Assembly (NCBI GenBank): GCA_017794925.1
Contig: CP051238.1
Coordinates: 4,265,021-4,329,020, forward strand
Direction: 5' to 3'
Source: Aestuariibacter sp.
GTDB taxonomy: Bacteria > Pseudomonadota > Gammaproteobacteria > Enterobacterales > Alteromonadaceae
DNA: 64,000 nucleotides
Position 1 is the stretch's first letter, and each line of letters begins with the position of its first letter. The notes under the pieces were generated by a model. The model ran no database searches. It worked only from the letters and a program-made list of their open reading frames with translations, and was not told the DNA's origin. Below, in pieces: positions 17,992 to 27,393 of this stretch. The translations under genes were made by a program, and so were the position numbers.

Positions 17992-19209
17992 ATGCTTCGA
18001 TGTATCACCATCGATGAATTGTTACCAGGAATGTACGTCAATCAGGTACTTGATGACACGGGTAAAGTTAAAGTCCGTTCAAAAGGCGTGGTTCGCTCGG
18101 AAAAAGTCATTGATGTCCTCCGTGCTAAAGGCGTTGAACGTGTGGAAATTGACTGCTCCAAAGGGCTAGCGCCAGCTGACAATGACGCCCCTGAGGAAGA
18201 AGTTAGCACGCCAGTTCAAACAGAAACTCACAGTGAAAAGTCAACCTCGGATCAGGAAAGTGGGTTTACCTCTGAAAGCCTCCAGGCAGCTGAAGTGCTT
18301 TATCAAAAAGCCGTCACCATACAACAGAAGTTTTTAGACCAGTTAAAGACGGGTAAAGGCGCAGACGTCTCCAAACTTACCGCTCTCACGCAAAATATTC
18401 TTGAAAGTGTGCTGGATAATAAAGACGCCTTGATGTGCCTCAGCATGATCCAGCGTGGTAAGGATTTTCTGTTGGAGCACTCAATAAACTGCAGTATTTA
18501 TATGGCTATACTGGCTAACGAACTCGGATATGACCAGGATGAAGTGGAACAAGCCAGCTTGGCGGGACTGTTAATGGATACTGGCCTGGTCAATACACCA
18601 AACGAACTTTGCGTACCGGAAAAACAACTTAGCGACAGTCAGCGCAAGACCTATCAACAGCACGTATCCGAATCACTGGCGTTACTTTCACAGTCAGAAG
18701 GGATAACCGAAACGATTATTGATATTATCAGTCAACACCACGAGCGTATTGATGGTTCGGGCTACCCGAACAAATTGACTGATGATCTTATTCATCCGCT
18801 GGCGAAAGTCGCAGCCGTTATTGATGAATTTTCGCGTCTTGGCATGGCAGCGCCCTTTGGGCAGTCATTGCCAAATAATAAGGTGCTCAAATCACTGTCT
18901 CAGAATACTGGTTTAGACCAAACCCTGGTCAATCGATTAATTGGTGTGCTGGGCATCTACCCGGTAGGCTCTTTAGTAAAACTGAGCAGTGGAAAGCTGG
19001 GTATCGTTAGTCAGAAAAACACGTCGAACCTGCTTACTCCAGTGGTAATGACATTTTACAGTATCAATAGTGGGCATTATTCAGAGATCAAAAGACTGGA
19101 TCTGGCAAAATCCAGTGATGAGATTGTAGCGAGTATCGGCCCGGAAGAGTTTGCCATCAACCTGCCAAAATTTTTCTCGGAAGTGTTTATCCATCAAATG
19201 CCCGGCTGA
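17992..19209 (+). CDS. DUF3391 + HD-GYP-family protein with degenerate HD motif
   Basis: 405 residues from ATG 17992, preceded by GGGAG at good spacing. An N-terminal DUF3391-like module (about 1-65) is followed by an acidic linker and an HD-GYP-type domain (about 150-320). HD-GYP domains usually hydrolyse cyclic di-GMP. Here the GYP part is intact (HHER-IDGSGYP, 249-259) but the HD pair is Met195-Asp196 in GLLMDTGLVNTP, where families have LLHDIGKI, so the metal-binding His and the following Lys are missing. I expect weak or no phosphodiesterase activity and possibly a c-di-GMP-binding or regulatory role. No membrane segment is seen. Confidence 0.85.
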   Translation: MLRCITIDELLPGMYVNQVLDDTGKVKVRSKGVVRSEKVIDVLRAKGVERVEIDCSKGLAPADNDAPEEEVSTPVQTETHSEKSTSDQESGFTSESLQAAEVLYQKAVTIQQKFLDQLKTGKGADVSKLTALTQNILESVLDNKDALMCLSMIQRGKDFLLEHSINCSIYMAILANELGYDQDEVEQASLAGLLMDTGLVNTPNELCVPEKQLSDSQRKTYQQHVSESLALLSQSEGITETIIDIISQHHERIDGSGYPNKLTDDLIHPLAKVAAVIDEFSRLGMAAPFGQSLPNNKVLKSLSQNTGLDQTLVNRLIGVLGIYPVGSLVKLSSGKLGIVSQKNTSNLLTPVVMTFYSINSGHYSEIKRLDLAKSSDEIVASIGPEEFAINLPKFFSEVFIHQMPG

Positions 19210-19229
19210 CAAAGACTGGCCAAGGCTCA

Positions 19230-20279
19230 TTACCAGTCTGTCAGCGCCGTCATAGCAAACACTTCACCTTCAAATCGCAATACCACGCGCTGTGCTTCGA
19301 TATTGACAATTTGTACGCGATCACCAATCCAGTCACCTTCGGTTTTATCCTGACCGTTTACTCTGACCCAACGATCCCGCGGCACAGTGGCATACATATG
19401 CGCGCTGAAATCCATTGCGGGCAGTCGTGTTAACAGGCGAGCCGGCAGTTGGTCAATGCGTTTGATGTCATCGTGCACCGTCACTTTGGGTTGGGTGGGC
19501 GCAGGCTCTTCACCACTGTCTTCTTTTTCAAGATCCGACAGCACTTTGTTAAATCGAGCCATAAGTTCAGGCGACACTGACACATTGTCATCTGGTTCTG
19601 CGTTAATGATGTTCTCTTCAACAACATCTTCTGCCTCAATAGAGTCAGTAACCGGTTCGCGAGTTGCGGTTGCATACTCAGGTTGCGCAACCGCATCAGG
19701 CTTTTCAGTCTGTTCGGGTTCAGTTTGATTGACTGATGTGTCATTCGCACTGGCCTGCAGAGGCGTTATCGTCGGCTGACCAGTTACGGTCTGAGGCTCA
19801 GGCGTTGAGACGGGTTGCTGTGCAATCGGTGCAGGCGAAACTATGGTTTCGTACCAGGTAGGCAACTTTGCCAGAACAAACCCAAAGGCTAAACCACCAA
19901 GACCAAGTAATCCGTACAGTGCAACTGGCTTGAGAGCACGCTGCCACCAGGCAGGTAACCCGTTAACCGTAGGCAAAAACAGGCTGCGGTTAAACTGCTC
20001 GTTAATCGCCGCATCGGCTTTTCGAGCCTGAGAATCAAACTGCCCTCGCAGCAACGCCTGAGTAGGCGTGCTCACTGCTTGTTGTTCGTCATCCAGGCAT
20101 ATCTCAACGGTTTGTTCAGGATCGTATTCGATTTCCTGAACGCCCATTTCAATCAATCCTTGGATCATTGTCTGACTGGTTATAAGGCCGGACTTCTGAA
20201 TTTTTACCGGTCCATTCTGTTGAGTCACCCGCGTGATCATCATGCCCGGCTGAGCATCCTGAATAGCAATAGTCTTCAT
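19230..20279 (-). CDS. GspB-like type II secretion assembly protein with N-terminal DUF3391-like module
   Basis: 349 residues from ATG 20279, which overlaps the upstream stop as TAATG. The first 60 residues resemble the DUF3391 module of the neighbouring HD-GYP protein (PGM-I--V--GPVK-SGL--S). One membrane helix follows (about 135-155, YGLLGLGGLAFGFVLA), then a Pro/Glu/Thr-rich periplasmic linker, then a GspB/T2SSB domain at the end (RDRWVRVNGQDKTEGDWIGD). GspB homologues help GspA place the secretin in the envelope. The DUF3391 fusion is unusual. Cotranscribed with the ExeA-like ATPase. Confidence 0.8.
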   Translation of the reverse strand: MKTIAIQDAQPGMMITRVTQQNGPVKIQKSGLITSQTMIQGLIEMGVQEIEYDPEQTVEICLDDEQQAVSTPTQALLRGQFDSQARKADAAINEQFNRSLFLPTVNGLPAWWQRALKPVALYGLLGLGGLAFGFVLAKLPTWYETIVSPAPIAQQPVSTPEPQTVTGQPTITPLQASANDTSVNQTEPEQTEKPDAVAQPEYATATREPVTDSIEAEDVVEENIINAEPDDNVSVSPELMARFNKVLSDLEKEDSGEEPAPTQPKVTVHDDIKRIDQLPARLLTRLPAMDFSAHMYATVPRDRWVRVNGQDKTEGDWIGDRVQIVNIEAQRVVLRFEGEVFAMTALTDW

Positions 20280-21184
20280 TACAGACTCCCCCACCAGTAA
20301 CCGATGACCACGGTGACACAAAATACTGCTGCCATCGTCAGTGTTTTCTGGCCTTTTAAGCGCTGCTCTACCACATCATCGCCGAGAATTTGGCTGGCTG
20401 CCGCCATCAACAAATGCTTTTTCACTATTGGTTGCTGTTGGGTAAAGGCCAGTGTCATCGCGCGGTCGCACAGCAAGTTAATCACCCGGGGAATACCCGC
20501 CGTTACCCGATACATAGCGCGTAACGTCGCCGGACTAAAAATGCTGACATCGCCCCCTGCGACACTCAGACGGTGACCAACATACGCTTTTACTTCATCG
20601 CTGTTAAGCGGCAGTAAGTGATAGCGTGCGGTGATCCGCTGTGCGAGCTGACGCAGTTCATTGCGCTTTAACAGTTGTTGTAATTCTGGCTGACCGATTA
20701 ACACGACCTTGAGTAATTTTTCGCGGTTGGTTTCCAGGTTTGTCAGCAAACGCAGTTGTTCCAGTACTTCAGGAAGCAAGTGCTGTGCTTCATCAATCAT
20801 CAGCACGGTATTTTTACCTGCTGCATGGTTGGCGGCTAACTTGTTCAGGATCTTGTCAGTAAAATACTTCAGGCTGGCCTGCTGATGTTCGTATTCGATC
20901 CCCAGCTCGTCACACACTGTCGCCAGCAGTTCAATGGCTGACAGCGTTGGATTCAGGATCATCGCCACCTGGGTAGAATCAGGCAACTGCTGGAGTAGCT
21001 TTCTCGATACCGTTGTTTTGCCTGTGCCTACCTCACCGGTAAGCATGACAAACCCGCCACTCTCCCGTAAACCAAAGGTGAGATGGGCAAGCGCTTCCTT
21101 GTGACGTGGACTCATATAGAGGTAGTCAGGATTTGGCGCAATCGAGAACGGGTTATCGGTTAGTCCGAAATAGTGTAAAAACAT
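20279..21184 (-). CDS. ExeA/GspA-like AAA ATPase
   Basis: 301 residues, starting MFLHYFGLTDNPFSIAPNPDYLYMS in a standard ExeA-family manner. Walker A is GEVGTGKTT (about 51-59) and Walker B LMIDEAQHL. A single hydrophobic helix closes the protein (about 283-298). It lacks the periplasmic peptidoglycan-binding domain of Aeromonas ExeA, so it resembles shorter MshM-type or split GspA proteins. Coupled to the GspB-like gene by a TAATG overlap, it probably works with it in secretin or pilus assembly. Confidence 0.85.
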   Translation of the reverse strand: MFLHYFGLTDNPFSIAPNPDYLYMSPRHKEALAHLTFGLRESGGFVMLTGEVGTGKTTVSRKLLQQLPDSTQVAMILNPTLSAIELLATVCDELGIEYEHQQASLKYFTDKILNKLAANHAAGKNTVLMIDEAQHLLPEVLEQLRLLTNLETNREKLLKVVLIGQPELQQLLKRNELRQLAQRITARYHLLPLNSDEVKAYVGHRLSVAGGDVSIFSPATLRAMYRVTAGIPRVINLLCDRAMTLAFTQQQPIVKKHLLMAAASQILGDDVVEQRLKGQKTLTMAAVFCVTVVIGYWWGSL

Positions 21185-21309
21185 GTCAGCCGGTTGGATA
21201 TTCCTTGTTGCCGGTAAACTATCAGACTCGGGGGTTAAGTCAACAACCCCGTGTTTTCATACGCTTAGTCAGGCATAATATCGGCTTAACTGAAGGAATA
21301 TAAAACCCT

Positions 21310-22437
21310 ATGCAAACCTACTTAGTTGGTGGCGCCGTACGCGACACGCTGTTACACCGCCCCGTTACAGAGCGCGACTGGGTGGTAGTTGGAACAACAC
21401 CTGCTCAACTGCTGGACAAAGGCTTTCAACAAGTAGGCAAAGACTTCCCGGTATTCTTACACCCCAAAACCGGGGAAGAATATGCCCTGGCGCGCACCGA
21501 ACGAAAATCAGGTGAAGGCTATACCGGCTTTGTTTGCCATGCGAGCCCGGATGTCACTCTTGAAGAAGATTTACGCCGTCGCGACTTAACCGTAAATGCC
21601 ATGGCTATGAGCGATGATGGCAACATCATTGACCCGTTTAACGGTCAGCAGGATTTAACCAACAAAGTCCTGCGTCACGTTAGTGAAGCCTTCAGTGAAG
21701 ACCCATTGCGAGTATTTCGGGTTGCACGGTTTGCGGCCCGTTACGATTATCTCGGTTTTCATGTCGCACCGGAGACTGTCGCGCTAATGACAGAGATGTG
21801 CAATACACCGGACATCAAAGCCCTAAGTCAGGAACGGGTGTGGAAGGAAACCAGCCGAAGCCTGATGGAAAACACCCCTGCGGTCTATTTCGAGATATTG
21901 AAGAAGGTAGGTGCCCTCAAAATATGGATGCCCGAGCTAGATAATCTGGCCGAGTTACCTTGCCTGTTGTCTCAATTGAACAAAGCAGCGGCAAACGGCG
22001 CGGACTTGCCCACACGCTGGGCATTACTGTGCACTGCGTTAACGGAAAGCCAGGTGCGCAACTTGGGCTCCCACCTGAAAGCGCCCAATCTGGAACAGGA
22101 TGCGGCGCTGAATGCCTGCCAGTTGCTAAATCATTTGGCCGTAGCACAGCAAAACGCAGAAGCGCTGCTAAGCGTGCTTAACAAGGTAGATGCCTGGCGC
22201 AGACCCGAACGGCTTGCGCAATTACTGCAGGTCGCGAAGTACTGGCCAGCAGAACAATCGACACCGTTGCAGGCTAAATGCTTCACAGGTTCCCTTGATG
22301 TCGCAAAACGCATCGATGTGCAGCGCATTATTGCCAGCGGTGCAAAGGGGCCGGAAATCAAATCCCAGTTAACCGCCCAGCGATTACACGCAATCACTGA
22401 ATATCTGTCTGAATGTGGCAGTGTTCAACGCAATTAG
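21310..22437 (+). CDS. cca: Cca, tRNA CCA-adding enzyme
   Basis: 375 residues. It adds or repairs the 3' CCA of tRNAs. The nucleotidyltransferase core is well conserved: YLVGGAVRDTLL, RDWVVVG, RRDLTVNAMAM, DPLRVFRVARFAARY and ERVWKE. The enterobacterial enzyme has about 412 residues with an HD phosphohydrolase domain in the C-terminal half. Here that half is shorter and has no visible HD motif, so repair phosphatase activity is probably missing. Divergent from the exeA-like gene; srmB follows after 43 bases. Confidence 0.95.
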   Translation: MQTYLVGGAVRDTLLHRPVTERDWVVVGTTPAQLLDKGFQQVGKDFPVFLHPKTGEEYALARTERKSGEGYTGFVCHASPDVTLEEDLRRRDLTVNAMAMSDDGNIIDPFNGQQDLTNKVLRHVSEAFSEDPLRVFRVARFAARYDYLGFHVAPETVALMTEMCNTPDIKALSQERVWKETSRSLMENTPAVYFEILKKVGALKIWMPELDNLAELPCLLSQLNKAAANGADLPTRWALLCTALTESQVRNLGSHLKAPNLEQDAALNACQLLNHLAVAQQNAEALLSVLNKVDAWRRPERLAQLLQVAKYWPAEQSTPLQAKCFTGSLDVAKRIDVQRIIASGAKGPEIKSQLTAQRLHAITEYLSECGSVQRN

Positions 22438-22480
22438 TGCTACAATAGCGCCATTGAACGAAGTGCATATCTGACTATAA

Positions 22481-23725
22481 ATGACATTTGAAGAATTAGA
22501 ACTCGACGACAAGCTTTGCCGTGCCCTGACAGAAATGGGTCTGCCCCGCCCTACTACCATTCAGACGATGGTAGTCCCTGTTGCAATGGAAGGTAAAGAC
22601 GTTTTGGCGTCGGCGCCCACAGGCACAGGGAAAACCCTGGCGTTTTTGTTACCTGCCTGTCAGTTTTTGCTGGACTTTCCGCGCCAACATCCCGGTGCAA
22701 CCCGCATTCTTATACTCACTCCTACACGGGAACTTGCATTACAGGTGTATGAGCAAGCAAAAGCGGTGACGCAATTTACCAATTTGGTGTGCGGTGTGAT
22801 CACCGGTGGCATTAACTATGGCACCGATAAAGAAACATTAAGTCAGAATCTGGATATTCTGGTCGCCACGCCGGGCCGCTTGTTCGAGCACATTCAACAG
22901 GAAAGTGCCGACTGCCGTGATATCGAATGTTTAATTCTGGACGAAGCCGATCGCATGCTGGACATGGGCTTTTCGGCCATTGTGAATCAGATAGCCTCTG
23001 AAGCGCGCTGGCGTAAACAAAACATGTTGTTCTCAGCCACACTTGAAGGGGCAGGAGTTAAGCATTTCTCCAATGATCTGCTCAATGAACCGGCGGTGGT
23101 AGAAGCCGATCCGCCTCGCCGGGAAAAAGCCAAAATCCATCAGTGGTATCACCTGGCTGATGACCTGGATCACAAAGTCGCCCTATTAACCCATATTCTG
23201 AAAACTCAAATTAGCAGCGCCGTTGTCTTTGTAAAAACCCGCGAGCGTCTGCAATGGTTACGTGAGCAATTACAAAAACAAGGCATTGAAGTGTGCTACC
23301 TGCAAGGTGAAATGCCTCAGGATAAGCGAATCGACGCTCTCGGCCGTTTTAAAAGTGGTACGGTGCCCATTCTGTTGGCTACCGATGTTGCTGCACGCGG
23401 CATTGACGTGCCCAATGTGAGCCACGTTATTAACTTCGACATGCCGCGCAAGGCCGACGTGTACGTGCACCGTATTGGCCGCACCGGTCGGGCTGGTGCA
23501 AAAGGCACCGCTATTGCTCTGGTTGAAGCGCATGATTATGAGATGATTGGCCGGGTTGGCCGCTATATGAATGAGCCGGTTAAAGCTCGCGTCATTAGCG
23601 AACTGCGCCCCAAAAACAAAGCGCCATCGACCAAAGGCAAGAAAAAGCCTGCAAAAACCAAAGCTCAGGCAAAGGCCAAAGCGAAGAAAAAAGCAAACAC
23701 CGGTAAAGGAAAATCAACATCATGA
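22481..23725 (+). CDS. srmB: SrmB, DEAD-box RNA helicase
   Basis: 414 residues. Motifs in order: Q motif at PTTIQ, motif I APTGTGKT, Ia PTRELA, II DEAD, III SAT, V ATDVAARGID and VI HRIGRTGRAG, then a Lys/Ala-rich basic tail of about 35 residues. The segment after motif III (RREKAKIHQWYHLADDLDHK) is characteristic of SrmB, which assists early 50S ribosome assembly. The stop overlaps the rdgB start by four bases (ATGA). Confidence 0.93.
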   Translation: MTFEELELDDKLCRALTEMGLPRPTTIQTMVVPVAMEGKDVLASAPTGTGKTLAFLLPACQFLLDFPRQHPGATRILILTPTRELALQVYEQAKAVTQFTNLVCGVITGGINYGTDKETLSQNLDILVATPGRLFEHIQQESADCRDIECLILDEADRMLDMGFSAIVNQIASEARWRKQNMLFSATLEGAGVKHFSNDLLNEPAVVEADPPRREKAKIHQWYHLADDLDHKVALLTHILKTQISSAVVFVKTRERLQWLREQLQKQGIEVCYLQGEMPQDKRIDALGRFKSGTVPILLATDVAARGIDVPNVSHVINFDMPRKADVYVHRIGRTGRAGAKGTAIALVEAHDYEMIGRVGRYMNEPVKARVISELRPKNKAPSTKGKKKPAKTKAQAKAKAKKKANTGKGKSTS

Positions 23726-24324
23726 GCTTCCCTGAAAAAATCGTCCTTGCCACGGGCAACGCGGGTAAAGTGAAAGAGTTCGCCAGCCTGTTTGAAGCAT
23801 TATCTATTGAAGTGATCCCGCAAAGTGCGCTGAATGTAAGTAGCGTGCCTGAAACCGGTACCACCTTCGTGGAAAACGCCATTATTAAAGCCCGCCATGC
23901 AGCGAAAGAAACCGGATTACCTGCCATTGCCGATGATTCCGGTTTGGTTGTGGATTTGTTAGGTGGCGCCCCGGGCATTTACTCATCGCGTTTCGCCGGT
24001 GAATCTGCATCGGATGATGACAACATTACCAAATTGCTGGAAGCACTGGGTGACGACAATCAACGCAACGCACACTTTCAGTGTGTACTGGTATTTATGC
24101 GCCATGCAGATGACCCCATCCCCTTAATCAGCGAAGGTCAGTGGCACGGTAGCATTACCCGCCAGCGACATGGCGAGGGTGGTTTTGGTTATGACCCTGT
24201 GTTTTACGCCAATAGTTTTAAATGTACCGCCGCAGAACTGACAAAAGCCCAGAAAAATACCGTTAGCCATCGCGGTCAGGCAATGCAACAGTTACTCAAC
24301 AGCATGAAGCAGACCTTTGCGTAA
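23722..24324 (+). CDS. rdgB: RdgB, XTP/dITP pyrophosphatase
   Basis: 200 residues, Ham1 family, full length. It removes non-canonical purine nucleotides (dITP, XTP). The signatures VLATGNAGKVKEF, ADDSGLVVDLLGGAPGIYSSR and GFGYDPVF are all present. It is coupled to srmB by ATGA and overlaps hemW by eight bases. Confidence 0.97.
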   Translation: MSFPEKIVLATGNAGKVKEFASLFEALSIEVIPQSALNVSSVPETGTTFVENAIIKARHAAKETGLPAIADDSGLVVDLLGGAPGIYSSRFAGESASDDDNITKLLEALGDDNQRNAHFQCVLVFMRHADDPIPLISEGQWHGSITRQRHGEGGFGYDPVFYANSFKCTAAELTKAQKNTVSHRGQAMQQLLNSMKQTFA

Positions 24325-25456
24325 TCCACCGTTAAGCCTGTACATCCATATTCCGTGGTGCGTACAAAAATGTCCTTATTGTGACTTTAACTCCCATGCA
24401 CAAAAAGGCGTTATTCCTGAAAAGGAGTATGTCGCGCACCTGCTGGATGATCTGGTAACCGATGCAAAATCCATTAGTAACCGGGAAGTCACCACCATTT
24501 TTATTGGTGGCGGTACACCGAGCTTGTTTGAACCTGACAGCATTGCCCATTTACTCAGTGGCGTTACCGAACGCGTAGCGCTGGCTGACGATGCTGAAAT
24601 TACCATGGAAGCGAATCCGGGAACCATCGAAGCGGCGCGTTTTGACGGCTTTGTACAAGCTGGCGTGAATCGCTTTTCTGTTGGTGTACAAAGCTTTCAA
24701 CCTGCACACTTGAAAGTACTTGGGCGAATCCACGATGATAAACAGGCGCGTTTCGCGCTAGGCCAGGCAAAGCAAAGCGGTGCTCGCAGCATGAACATAG
24801 ATTTAATGCACGGTTTGCCCGAACAGTCTCTTCACAACGCCCTACAGGATCTCAACGACGCCATTGACCAGCAACCTGAGCACCTGTCCTGGTATCAACT
24901 CACCATTGAGCCCAATACCCCATTTTACTCACGACCGCCCGAATTACCGGACGACGACATTCTGTGGGACATTCAGAACGCCGGTCATGACCGTTTACAA
25001 GCGGCCGGGTATGAGCAATATGAAATTTCCGGATACAGCAAACCGGGTTATCAATGTCAGCACAATTTGAATTACTGGCGCTTTGGCGACTATCTGGGCA
25101 TTGGCTGCGGCGCTCACGGTAAAATTACCGATGCAGATTTGGGTACTATCACTCGCACCGTTAAGGTCAAACACCCGCGTGGTTATATGACACTCGGCCG
25201 GGAGTACCTTGATTCATCCCAACTCGTCGAATCGGACGATGTCGCCTTTGAGTTTTTTATGAATCGCTTTCGTCTGGTCGAACCCTGTCCCAAAGCTGAC
25301 TTCGAAGCCTTTACCGGCACAGTGTTAGCCTCCTCTCAGCAAGCGGAGTTAAATAAAGCGGTGGAGCAAGGTCTGCTGTTGGAATCAGCAAGCCATTGGC
25401 AGGTAACTGCAAAAGGCAGACGTTACCTGAACAGCCTGCTTAGTGCATTCGTATAA
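24317..25456 (+). CDS. hemW: HemW, radical-SAM heme chaperone
   Basis: 379 residues, radical SAM family. The cluster motif is CVQKCPYC (C-x3-C-x2-C) preceded by HIPW, followed by GGGTPSLFE and the HemW/HemN C-terminal domain. HemW lacks coproporphyrinogen oxidase activity and is thought to insert heme into respiratory enzymes. The start is TTG at 24317, overlapping rdgB. It is last in the cca-srmB-rdgB-hemW run. Confidence 0.93.
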   Translation: MRNPPLSLYIHIPWCVQKCPYCDFNSHAQKGVIPEKEYVAHLLDDLVTDAKSISNREVTTIFIGGGTPSLFEPDSIAHLLSGVTERVALADDAEITMEANPGTIEAARFDGFVQAGVNRFSVGVQSFQPAHLKVLGRIHDDKQARFALGQAKQSGARSMNIDLMHGLPEQSLHNALQDLNDAIDQQPEHLSWYQLTIEPNTPFYSRPPELPDDDILWDIQNAGHDRLQAAGYEQYEISGYSKPGYQCQHNLNYWRFGDYLGIGCGAHGKITDADLGTITRTVKVKHPRGYMTLGREYLDSSQLVESDDVAFEFFMNRFRLVEPCPKADFEAFTGTVLASSQQAELNKAVEQGLLLESASHWQVTAKGRRYLNSLLSAFV

Positions 25457-25474
25457 TATCAGTTACCAGACTTA

Positions 25475-26416
25475 TTACGCTGAGCACAGCTGCTTTCTGC
25501 GTGCTAAACCAAGCCAGTTCATCACTGGTAAATTACTAATTAACGTCCCTGTTAAAATGAAAGTCAGAGCAATCGTTAAACCTATAGTCCACTGTTCACC
25601 AAACAAGGGGACGGCAATCACACTGGCGAATACCGGTACCAACGCCATCAAGCCACCCATTTTAGTCGCGCCAATCAAATGAACCGCCCGCCCATAGAAT
25701 ACCATTTGAATAGTCGTGGCCATTACACCTTGGTAAAAAGCCTGTAAACCCACCATTTGCAGTGGCACATCCAAAATATGATGCGGCAGGAACAGCATAT
25801 AGATAGGAGTAAACAGTAACGTGGTAACCGTGATAATACCCAGTGTGGCGTGCCAGGGAGCAAACTTCCATCTGCGCAACAGCACAGTAAAGATTCCCCA
25901 AAATACACAAGCAACCACAAAACTGATGTCGCCCTGCCAATACCGGCTATCTGATGTCAGCGTCTCGATGAGTAACGCTGCTATTCCCAGACTACTTATT
26001 ATGATCCCAACCCAAGACGATGCGTTGTGTCTTTCACCCGCAACAAAATAAGCAAAGACTGCAATCATTATTGGCATTAGCCCCGGCAGTAGCAAGGCAG
26101 CATGTGTCGCTGGAGCCTGAGAGAAGCCATTAAATACTGACACCGCGTAAGCTAATCCGCCAATCGCCCCCAACACACCCATTCTCCATTGAGAAATGGT
26201 TTTTCGGTGCCGCCAGATAAATGGCGAAAATAAAATAAATGCGGTACCAAATCGCACCATGATCATATCCGGTATCGCTAATGCAGCTAACGCACCGGCT
26301 TTAGACACCAAAATAAACCCTGTCCAGATCATCACCGCGCCCAGCGCATACATGACACCTTTTAATGGCAGGCTATGGTTGTCAAAAGCCGAGCCTGTAT
26401 TGAGCGTATTACTCAT
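25475..26416 (-). CDS. EamA/DMT-family transporter
   Basis: 313 residues with about ten hydrophobic helices and two EamA repeats (about 15-145 and 160-295), each ending in the usual small-residue-rich helix (GWTIGLTIALTFILTGTLI in the second). DMT proteins export amino acids, nucleosides or other metabolites; the substrate is not readable. It is divergent from a LysR gene at 26530, which probably controls it. It converges with hemW with 18 bases between stops. Confidence 0.88.
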   Translation of the reverse strand: MSNTLNTGSAFDNHSLPLKGVMYALGAVMIWTGFILVSKAGALAALAIPDMIMVRFGTAFILFSPFIWRHRKTISQWRMGVLGAIGGLAYAVSVFNGFSQAPATHAALLLPGLMPIMIAVFAYFVAGERHNASSWVGIIISSLGIAALLIETLTSDSRYWQGDISFVVACVFWGIFTVLLRRWKFAPWHATLGIITVTTLLFTPIYMLFLPHHILDVPLQMVGLQAFYQGVMATTIQMVFYGRAVHLIGATKMGGLMALVPVFASVIAVPLFGEQWTIGLTIALTFILTGTLISNLPVMNWLGLARRKQLCSA

Positions 26417-26529
26417 TCTTATTTCCTACTTGCTTTCATTAATAAGAATTATAAAATGACCACTCATTCATTAATAATGAATAATAAAGAAAATTACATT
26501 CACAAAATATGAATATTAGAGTGGGGTTC

Positions 26530-27393
26530 ATGGATATTTCAGATTTACTGGTATTAAAAGCGGTAGTTGAACATAACGGCATCAGCCGTGCCGCCGAAGC
26601 GCTGCATCGCGTTCCCTCAAATATCACGGCTCGCATCAAAAAATTAGAAAATGAGCTGGGCATCGACCTGTTTCTGCGTGAAAACAATCGACTGACAGTC
26701 ACGTCTGCCGGGCTCAGGTTGCTGGAATATGCCGACAAAATACTTCAGCTACAAAAAAGTGCCATTGCAGAGCTAACCGAAACTGAGCCTTCGGGTTTAC
26801 TCAGACTTGGCTCCATGGAGAGCAGCGCCGCATCCAGACTTCCATTTATATTGTCGCAGTTTCATCATCAGTACAGTGCGGTTCAGATTGAACTGATGAC
26901 CATGGCGTCTATGCCACTAGTCGAAAAAGTATTGGAAGGCGAACTAGACCTGGTAATGGCGTCCGATCCGCCCGACGATCCGCGGTTACATAAAGTTCAT
27001 TGTTTTGATGAAGAGCTGGTATTGATTATGCCTTCAGACTGGCAAGCTCTGCCTTCCCTTCCTCGCGACATTACAATGGTAGGCTATAACAAAGGCTGCT
27101 CATACCGTCACCGGTTGGAAACCTGGCTAAACCGGCATGGACACACTTGCAGTAAGGTAATTGAAATCCCCAGTCATTTCACCATGATTGGTTGTGTTAT
27201 TGCAGGCATGGGCCTGGGCATGGTCCCGCGCTCTTTGCTGTCTTTACATAAAACTGAGGGGCTACATGTTAAAAGCATTGAAGCCGATATTGCCAACGCG
27301 CCAACCTACCTGGTTTCACGTAACGACAATCCGTCCAGTGCAATTCGTGCCTTTATTTCATGCTCACTGGAAGCACCACAGACTGCTAATTAA
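26530..27393 (+). CDS. LysR-family transcriptional regulator
   Basis: 287 residues from ATG 26530 (MDISDLLVLKAVVEHNGI), chosen because a purine-rich GAGTGGGG precedes it. The N-terminal winged helix-turn-helix has the family pattern SRAAEALHRVPSNITARIKKLE. The remainder is the substrate-binding domain (about 90-285), which reads the effector. Divergent from the DMT transporter, with about 110 bases between the start codons, the usual layout for a LysR regulator and its target. Confidence 0.9.
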   Translation: MDISDLLVLKAVVEHNGISRAAEALHRVPSNITARIKKLENELGIDLFLRENNRLTVTSAGLRLLEYADKILQLQKSAIAELTETEPSGLLRLGSMESSAASRLPFILSQFHHQYSAVQIELMTMASMPLVEKVLEGELDLVMASDPPDDPRLHKVHCFDEELVLIMPSDWQALPSLPRDITMVGYNKGCSYRHRLETWLNRHGHTCSKVIEIPSHFTMIGCVIAGMGLGMVPRSLLSLHKTEGLHVKSIEADIANAPTYLVSRNDNPSSAIRAFISCSLEAPQTAN

